From the NCBI RefSeq assembly GCF_014876185.1, contig NZ_JADALJ010000001.1:1903501-1967500 (forward strand): 64,000 nucleotides of DNA. The letters run 5' to 3'. Every line of letters begins with the position of its first letter. Positions within the stretch are counted from its first letter, which is position 1. A model generated the notes under the pieces. That model saw nothing but the letters and a program-made list of their open reading frames with translations. It ran no database searches and was not told the DNA's origin. This DNA is from Rufibacter sp. LB8 (lineage in GTDB: Bacteria > Bacteroidota > Bacteroidia > Cytophagales > Hymenobacteraceae). This document shows positions 58,883-64,000 of this stretch, in pieces. The translations under genes and the position numbers were made by a program.

Positions 58883-59457
58883 TACCGCTTTTTCTCCAGT
58901 TGGGTGATGCCCAGAAACTGCCGGCCATTATCTGAAAGGACTTTCCAGCCCTGGCGCCGGAGGGTGCGCTTGATGAACGTGTTTAAAAATCCGTGGGCCA
59001 CCAATACGGCCAAGCCTTGTACTTCCGCTTCCAGGGCCAGCCGTTGGGCTACCTGGGTGGCACGGGCGCGGGCGTCTCTGAAACTTTCTATCTCCCGCTG
59101 GTTCAGGCCCAGCATCCACAGCATTCTGGACGTCACCTGCCACCAGGCTAAAGGAAATTTACCGATGGGCAAGCCGGCAATTCGGCTTTCAAACTCCCTG
59201 AACGCCGCATCTTCCACCAATTCCACATCTGGCCCGAAGAGCATACGGGCGGTGGCTTTGGCGCGGGGCAGCGGGCTGCAGAACACACGGTTTATTTCAT
59301 GGGGCAGAAGGCCTTCCTGGCGTTCCAAGATTTCCTCCACTTCGGCTACCTGGTACTCCTGCAGATATTGCTGAGCCGCCGCCTTGCTGAAAAACCCCGA
59401 CCGCTCTACCAAAGGCCTGGCGTGCCTGATCAGATAAATGTGTGCCGTTTCTGCCAT
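58882..59457 (-). CDS. Histidine phosphatase family protein (cytosolic)
   Basis: 191 residues. Catalytic RHARP (R11, H12), second His in LVAHGFLNTF, acidic Glu in FREFESRIAGL. No signal peptide, unlike the lipoprotein at 36655. Substrate unknown; may be a phosphoserine- or alpha-ribazole-type phosphatase. Confidence 0.88.
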   Translation of the reverse strand: MAETAHIYLIRHARPLVERSGFFSKAAAQQYLQEYQVAEVEEILERQEGLLPHEINRVFCSPLPRAKATARMLFGPDVELVEDAAFREFESRIAGLPIGKFPLAWWQVTSRMLWMLGLNQREIESFRDARARATQVAQRLALEAEVQGLAVLVAHGFLNTFIKRTLRRQGWKVLSDNGRQFLGITQLEKKR

Positions 59458-59638
59458 GGATTTAATGGTTGCTCCGGTTGTATACGGCGAAGGTGGGCAG
59501 AAGCAAATTTTAGAGACGTACTACTTTGCCTCTCACACGCCTTCCAACATTATAGTTTCATAGATGCAAAACACCCCATCTTCTTCCAGCATTATTGTTG
59601 CATTGCCCCAAGTCGCATGATAATTCGTCTTTAGAGAC

Positions 59639-59684
59639 TTCCCGTTTTCGGGCTCATTTCTGGAAATGAGCCCGAAAACGGGAA
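59639..59684. repeat. 40-bp intergenic palindrome, copy 30 (extended)
   Basis: TTCCCGTTTTCGGGCTCATT and complement; near-perfect over 23 bp each side. 3 bp past the GNAT gene stop. Confidence 0.95.
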
Positions 59685-59687
59685 AAA

Positions 59688-60221
59688 TCAGGGTGCTACC
59701 TGGTACACCTCATGGTACAACGCGGTCACTACTTGTTGGCACTCATTGGAAGTCAATGCCCCCGGGAAGGACATTAACTGCAGCGGTACCCAGGATTTTT
59801 CTGGGCTGTAAGGTGGTTGTTGGTAAGGGAAGTCATTGAGAACGAACCCGGCGCGTTGGTAAAAGGCAATGCGGCGCTGGCTAAGAACATTCAGGGGCGG
59901 CTCCACTTCCAGCACCCACTTTCCTGGGAACTGAATTTTGAGCAAGGCTAGCAAGTTCTGACCAATTCCAGCACCGCGCTGCGAAGGTGAAACCGCCACA
60001 TGTTCCAAAAAGGTAAATTCCTCCAAGTGCCAAATACCGACTAACCCTGCCAGACCAATTTCTGTGTGAACTGCCAGAAACTGGTAATCATCAGTTGCCA
60101 AAAGTGCTTCTTGTTGATTCAATGACCGACGTTCTTCTGCCGGAAAGGCCTCTTCATACAGCTGCCACGCCCAAAGGAATTCAGGCGTGGCAGTAGAAGT
60201 TATTTCTTGAAGATGCAACAC
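59688..60221 (-). CDS. GNAT family N-acetyltransferase
   Basis: 177 residues with the acetyl-CoA motif SPSQRGAGIGQNLL (Q/RxxGxG/A). HVAVSPSQ precedes it. 6 bp downstream of purE, so it may be co-transcribed. Substrate unknown. Confidence 0.88.
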   Translation of the reverse strand: MLHLQEITSTATPEFLWAWQLYEEAFPAEERRSLNQQEALLATDDYQFLAVHTEIGLAGLVGIWHLEEFTFLEHVAVSPSQRGAGIGQNLLALLKIQFPGKWVLEVEPPLNVLSQRRIAFYQRAGFVLNDFPYQQPPYSPEKSWVPLQLMSFPGALTSNECQQVVTALYHEVYQVAP

Positions 60222-60227
60222 GGTGGG

Positions 60228-60752
60228 TTAGTCCACGTCAATGTCGCCGCGGTGCAGTTGTTCCACGGAGCGCATCACTTTCTCACGCTGGGTGGTGCGG
60301 TATTTCTCCAGGGCATCGGCTACTACGGCATTGTTGGTTCCTAGAATCTGGGCGGCCAGCAAACCTGCGTTTCCGGCGCCGTTGAGGGCCACGGTGGCTA
60401 CGGGCACGCCGTTGGGCATCTGCAGGATAGACAAGACAGAATCCCAGCCGTCAATAGAATTGCTGGATTTGATGGGCACGCCTATCACGGGCAACGTAGT
60501 CAATGACGCCACCATGCCCGGCAAATGGGCAGCGCCACCGGCCCCGGCAATAATCACCTTCAGGCCTTTCTTGCGGGCGGCCTCAGCGTACTCAAACATG
60601 CGGTGCGGCGTGCGGTGCGCCGACACGATGGTGAGGTCAAACGGAATGTTGAGTTGCTCCAGTATATCGGCGGCGGCGGCCATTATTTTAAGGTCAGACT
60701 GGCTGCCCATGATGATGCCCACCTGCGAGGGGCTTTTCTCTACTTGGCTCAT
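60228..60752 (-). CDS. purE: N5-carboxyaminoimidazole ribonucleotide mutase, PurE class I
   Basis: 174 residues. GSQSDLKIM, SAHRTPHRM, AGGAAHLPGMVAS and GVPIKSS are the class I PurE motifs. Converts N5-CAIR to CAIR in purine synthesis, using the product of PurK. Overlaps purK by 4 bp (ATGA). Partner gene order purK-purE is conserved. Confidence 0.97.
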   Translation of the reverse strand: MSQVEKSPSQVGIIMGSQSDLKIMAAAADILEQLNIPFDLTIVSAHRTPHRMFEYAEAARKKGLKVIIAGAGGAAHLPGMVASLTTLPVIGVPIKSSNSIDGWDSVLSILQMPNGVPVATVALNGAGNAGLLAAQILGTNNAVVADALEKYRTTQREKVMRSVEQLHRGDIDVD

Positions 60753-61876
60753 GCAATGATCTTTAAATGGTTCTTGATGTGGTCTGCTTTCTGCTTCACT
60801 TCCTCCACGGTGGGGGCCAGCACGGTGAGGTGCCCCATCTTACGATGCGGCCGGGTGAATTTCTTTCCATAAAGATGCAAATAAACGCCCGGTTCTCTAA
60901 GCGTTTCTTCCAGGCCCTGGTACTTGGCCTCACCAGAATAGCCGGCTTCGCCCAACAGATTCACCAGAATGGCTGGGCAATGGAAGTCAGTGTCGCCTAG
61001 GGGCAGGCCCAGAATGGCGCGCAGGTGTTGCTCAAATTGTGAGGTGGCGTTGGCTTTCATGGTGTGGTGGCCGCTGTTGTGGGGCCGGGGCGCCACTTCG
61101 TTCACCAGCACCTGTCCGTCTTGGGTCACAAACATCTCCACGGCCAGCAAGCCCACCATGTCCAGAGCAGTGGTCACGTGCGTGGCAATCTCAATGGCCA
61201 TGCGCTGCAGTTTATACGAAATCTGGGCCGGGGCCAGCAGGTAGTCTACCAGATTGTGTTCTGGGTGCATGACCTGCTCCACCACCGGAAACGCTTTCAC
61301 TTCCCCATTGGCACTGCGCGCGCAAATCACCGAGATTTCTTTCTCAAACGGCACCAGTTTCTCAAGCAACGAAGGCGCGGTGAACGCTTTGCTGAAATCA
61401 CTTTCTGAGGCAATGCGCTGCACCCCGTTTCCGTCATAGCCGCCTTTGCGCAGTTTCTGGAATGCCGGCAGAAAATCAAGGTGGTCCTGAGGTGTCGCGC
61501 CGTCGGCTAACATTCTGAACTCAGCGGTGGGAATGGCGTGGTCCACGAAGAAATTTTTCTGCAGGCCTTTGTCTTGTATAATTTTCAACGATTCCGGTTT
61601 GGGGTAAACCAACACGCCTTCGGCCTGTAATTGAAAAAGAGCGTCCACGTTCACGTGCTCAATCTCAATGGTGACCAGGTCGCAGCCCTTCCCGAAGCTG
61701 TAAACCGTCTCAAAATCAAGCAGATTGCCTGTCACAAATTCCTCTACCAGAAACCGGCACGGGGCATTGGGATCTGGGTCCAGCGCCTTAATAGACAGGT
61801 TGAAATCAATGCCCGCTTGAATGAGCATGCGCCCCAGTTGGCCTCCCCCTAAAATTCCCAGTTTATGATTTATCAT
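60749..61876 (-). CDS. purK: N5-carboxyaminoimidazole ribonucleotide synthase PurK
   Basis: ATP-grasp enzyme making N5-CAIR from AIR, ATP and bicarbonate. 375 residues from the ATG at 61876 (MINHKLGILGGGQLGRMLIQAG); upstream start at 61906 is not supported. Conserved KLRKGGYDGNG and EVAPRPHNSGH are present. Overlap with purE shows one transcript. Confidence 0.95.
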   Translation of the reverse strand: MINHKLGILGGGQLGRMLIQAGIDFNLSIKALDPDPNAPCRFLVEEFVTGNLLDFETVYSFGKGCDLVTIEIEHVNVDALFQLQAEGVLVYPKPESLKIIQDKGLQKNFFVDHAIPTAEFRMLADGATPQDHLDFLPAFQKLRKGGYDGNGVQRIASESDFSKAFTAPSLLEKLVPFEKEISVICARSANGEVKAFPVVEQVMHPEHNLVDYLLAPAQISYKLQRMAIEIATHVTTALDMVGLLAVEMFVTQDGQVLVNEVAPRPHNSGHHTMKANATSQFEQHLRAILGLPLGDTDFHCPAILVNLLGEAGYSGEAKYQGLEETLREPGVYLHLYGKKFTRPHRKMGHLTVLAPTVEEVKQKADHIKNHLKIIA

Positions 61877-61903
61877 TTTTATTATTGAAATAATACCATT
61901 ACA

Positions 61904-61911
61904 CAAATATA
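61904..61911 (-). promoter_or_regulatory. -7 box of the purK-purE operon
   Basis: Minus strand reads TATATTTG, a full TAnnTTTG match, 27 bp before the purK start. No clear -33 box. Confidence 0.4.
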
Positions 61912-62046
61912 GGCCTTATTTGATATTCATCGTGTAAAAGTACTGATTCAGCTTTACATAAAACCAACTTAGCTAATAAACCGTATGGGCTTCTAGTTTA
62001 CATGCAACTTTGAAGCATATTCCCCAAGAGCGATTATTTTCCCTTT

Positions 62047-62553
62047 ATGTCACATCCGTATCGTTTGCTCCTGTTAGAAGATGACAAAGCCTTTGCTGGC
62101 TCTCTTTGCCATGCGCTTAACCAACAGAACCAGTATTCAAAGCCCATTGAGATTAGGTCTTTTTCTTATGAGGAATATGAACTCCAATTCAAGGAACATA
62201 GAAACTCCACCCGGGAAATCATTCTGCTAGGCGGCCGCGCCGCGCTTAACTTTGAGCCAGATGCCGCGCTGTTGTCTGCCCTTTTGGCCCAACAGCAACG
62301 GACCCACGTTTTTGCCCTGGTACCATCGCTCAGCCAGCAAAGCACGTTACAGCTGTGGCAACCGGGCGTCTCAGGCATTGCAGAACGCAACGAATCTTGC
62401 AAAACCTGGCTGGTGAAAGCCTTGCAACGCCTGCAGCTCAGACAGCAACCCAGCAAAACGGTAAGCGGAAAGCAAGTCTACGTTGAACCGCGTTCTTCTT
62501 CTAAAGGCTTTTTCTCGCAGATGCGGGCGGCTTTGTTTAGCTTCTTTATGTAA
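62047..62553 (+). CDS. Degenerate response-regulator receiver domain protein
   Basis: 168 residues. The CheY-like start LLLLEDDKAF keeps the acidic pocket (D12, D13 in EDD), but the phospho-acceptor position after strand 3 reads IILLGGRAAL with no Asp, and the conserved Lys position reads SGIAERNES with no Lys. It cannot be phosphorylated in the usual way, so it may be a pseudo-receiver acting by protein contact. The C-terminus is basic with a short hydrophobic end (RAALFSFFM). Confidence 0.8.
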   Translation: MSHPYRLLLLEDDKAFAGSLCHALNQQNQYSKPIEIRSFSYEEYELQFKEHRNSTREIILLGGRAALNFEPDAALLSALLAQQQRTHVFALVPSLSQQSTLQLWQPGVSGIAERNESCKTWLVKALQRLQLRQQPSKTVSGKQVYVEPRSSSKGFFSQMRAALFSFFM

Positions 62554-62574
62554 TTTCCACCCTGCTATAAATAG

Positions 62575-62603
62575 AAAGGAGAGCGGCCACGTTCTCCTTT
62601 TTT
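62575..62603 (+). terminator. Terminator after the pseudo-receiver gene
   Basis: AAAGGAGA pairs with TCTCCTTT, then five T. Confidence 0.75.
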
Positions 62604-62648
62604 TATGCCCGTACCGCAATAGTTAGGCAAATTACGTATTTTGAGCCA

Positions 62649-63269
62649 ATGGAAATCCTGCTTGCTACGTTTTCGGCGCTTTTCTCTGTGGTAAACCCGT
62701 TTGGGGCCATGCCCGTGTTCCTCACCCTCACCCAAGACGACTCCACGCAGCATCGTAACCAGCAAGCCCTGCGCGCCTGTATGTACATGGTGCTGATCTT
62801 GTCGGTTTTCTTTATTGCCGGGCAGGCGGTGCTTGATTTCTTTGGGCTGCGCATACATGACCTGCGCATTGCGGGCGGCATCATGATCATGCGCGCGGGC
62901 CTGGAACTGCTCAACCCCAGAGCCGAGGAAGGCAAGAAAATATCCAAAGACGTGGTGGCCGAAGGCGTGGAAAAAGCCGACATCTCCTTCACGCCGCTGG
63001 CCATGCCGTTGCTCTCTGGCCCCGGTTCCATTGCCATTGTCATCAGCCTTTTCACCAAATCCCTCACCTTCCTGGACATGGGCCTGACCATTCTGGCCAT
63101 TATCTTGCTGGGAACTGTGACCTACGTGATTCTGCTGTTCTCTCCGCGGCTGGTGATGTTCATGGGCAAAGCAGGCCTATCGGCGCTGGCGAAAATCATG
63201 GGCTTCATCACCTTGTCCATTGGCGTGAGTTTCATCATTACGGCCTTGCTGGCGCTCTTTAAATCGTAA
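62649..63269 (+). CDS. MarC-family (UPF0056) integral membrane protein
   Basis: 206 residues with six membrane helices. SVVNPFGAMPVFLTLT and PLAMPLLSGPGSI are the two family signatures. Some relatives are neutral-amino-acid transporters; the multiple antibiotic resistance link of the name is not supported for this family. Function not certain. Confidence 0.92.
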   Translation: MEILLATFSALFSVVNPFGAMPVFLTLTQDDSTQHRNQQALRACMYMVLILSVFFIAGQAVLDFFGLRIHDLRIAGGIMIMRAGLELLNPRAEEGKKISKDVVAEGVEKADISFTPLAMPLLSGPGSIAIVISLFTKSLTFLDMGLTILAIILLGTVTYVILLFSPRLVMFMGKAGLSALAKIMGFITLSIGVSFIITALLALFKS

Positions 63270-63279
63270 AATTATTGAT

Positions 63280-63319
63280 GCGTTTTCGGGCTTATTTCTA
63301 GAAATGAGCCCAAAAACGG
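63280..63319. repeat. 40-bp intergenic palindrome, copy 31
   Basis: GCGTTTTCGGGCTtATTTCT and AGAAATGAGCCCaAAAACGG, 10 bp past the MarC stop. Confidence 0.9.
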
Positions 63320-63346
63320 AAACCGAAGGGCAAACGTAGTACTTCA

Positions 63347-63378
63347 TTTCCTGTCTCGGTTCCCATTCTGTATCTTTG
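63347..63378 (+). promoter_or_regulatory. Candidate hemE promoter, implying a near-leaderless mRNA
   Basis: TTTC at 63347-63350 and TATCTTTG at 63371-63378 (full -7 match) are 20 bp apart. The start codon at 63383 is 4 bp beyond the -7 box, so transcription would begin at or next to the ATG. Confidence 0.55.
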
Positions 63379-63382
63379 CGCC

Positions 63383-64000
63383 ATGCAATTGAAGAACGAC
63401 CTTTTCCTGCGCGCCGCCTTAGGCCAACCCACTGAACGCACCCCTGTTTGGCTTATGCGCCAGGCCGGCCGTATTTTACCTGAATACCGCGCCGTGCGAG
63501 AGCGGCTTTCGGGGTTCAAGGAATTGGTGGAAACGCCGGATTTGGCCGCCGAGGTGACTATTCAGCCCGTTGATTTGCTGGACGTGGACGCCGCCATTAT
63601 TTTCTCTGATATTCTGGTGGTGCCCGAAGCCATGGGCTGTACCTATGAAATGGTGGAGAAACGTGGCCCCTTGTTCCCCAAAACCGTGCAAACCGCCGCT
63701 GATGTGGAGAATATGCGCGTAGCCGACCCGTATGAACACCTCAATTACGTTCTGGAAGCCATTAAAGTCACCAAGCGCGAACTCAACGGACGTGTGCCCT
63801 TGATCGGTTTCGCAGGCGCACCCTGGACAATTTTTGCCTACATGGTGGAAGGCAGCGGCTCCAAAACGTTCTCCAAAGCCCGCAAAATGCTCTACGAAGA
63901 GCCCGAACTGAGCCATAAACTCCTCCGCAAAATCACAGACACTACCATTGCCTACCTCAAAGCCCAGGTAACGGCAGGCGCCGATCTAATCCAGATTTTT
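63383..64000 (+). CDS. hemE: Uroporphyrinogen decarboxylase HemE (5' part; runs off the window)
   Basis: First 206 codons of an enzyme that decarboxylates uroporphyrinogen III to coproporphyrinogen III in haem synthesis. Start [13 protein letters not shown]. The anion-binding RQAGR motif (26-30) is followed by ILPEYR where most homologues read YLPEYR. The catalytic Asp is at 76 (IFSDILVV), and [15 protein letters not shown] is intact. The gene continues past 64000. Confidence 0.95.
   Translation, partial: MQLKNDLFLRAALGQPTERTPVWLMRQAGRILPEYRAVRERLSGFKELVETPDLAAEVTIQPVDLLDVDAAIIFSDILVVPEAMGCTYEMVEKRGPLFPKTVQTAADVENMRVADPYEHLNYVLEAIKVTKRELNGRVPLIGFAGAPWTIFAYMVEGSGSKTFSKARKMLYEEPELSHKLLRKITDTTIAYLKAQVTAGADLIQIF

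Noticed and set aside
711-63319. CRISPR array interpretation of the repeated palindromes
   Set aside because: Copies are scattered one per gap, are not regularly spaced, have no spacers and no cas genes nearby.

Overview
The window looks like chromosomal DNA of a Bacteroidota bacterium in the Cytophagales, most likely family Hymenobacteraceae (Rufibacter, Nibribacter or Pontibacter relatives). This is inference from gene content. The signs are type IX secretion genes (porU sortase plus a porV-like channel protein), a secreted protein with a type IX C-terminal sorting domain, a CarbopepD-type TonB-dependent receptor, PspC/head-GIN proteins, a PER-type class A2 beta-lactamase, the second long amidophosphoribosyltransferase typical of Bacteroidota, and promoters resembling the Bacteroidota -33/-7 consensus (TTTG, TAnnTTTG). 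I recognise no rRNA, tRNA, CRISPR array or intact transposase.

Layout. 0-11 kb: small lipoprotein, oligoendopeptidase and ferredoxin reductase operon, M23 peptidase/glycosyltransferase/MscS group, LolE-like permease, then namZ-fmt-folA. 11-17.5 kb: porV-like and porU. 17.8-24.3 kb: PadR-PspC operon, alpha/beta hydrolase, CCA-adding enzyme. 24.3-27.4 kb: methylmalonyl-CoA epimerase and an iscS-iscU-unknown-iscA operon. 27.4-30.8 kb: pseudouridine synthase, DUF2007 protein, vWA membrane protein. 31-34.5 kb: an AT-richer accessory block of small modules (secreted Fe/Mn superoxide dismutase with a frameshifted partner, an antitoxin/PemK-like pair, a DUF433/DUF5615 pair), each followed by a 71-74 bp attC-like palindrome, with no integrase in view. 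34.6-49 kb: fabG, TPR lipoprotein, phosphatase, crcB, beta-lactamase, lpdA, TonB receptor, EamA exporter, purF paralogue, Crp-type regulator. 49-55.8 kb: large type IX cargo protein and dnaK, the latter behind a possible sigma-54 promoter. 55.8-58 kb: an AT-rich unknown lipoprotein/membrane-protein pair. 58-64 kb: exonuclease, phosphatase, GNAT, purE, purK, pseudo-receiver, MarC, and the 5' part of hemE.

The most striking feature is not a gene. About 32 copies of a ~40-bp palindrome (consensus arms CCGTTTTCGGGCTCATTTC and its complement) occupy the gaps between genes, mostly just after stop codons. In many copies the two arms have changed together so that pairing is kept. Other structured intergenic families occur as well: a three-hairpin element (two copies, one nested inside a 331-bp element with 35-bp inverted ends), two kinds of long-armed elements with C/G-rich arms, and others. 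The gaps in this genome are therefore largely colonised by folded repeats, and the accessory block at 31-34.5 kb is organised like a small cassette array without an integrase.
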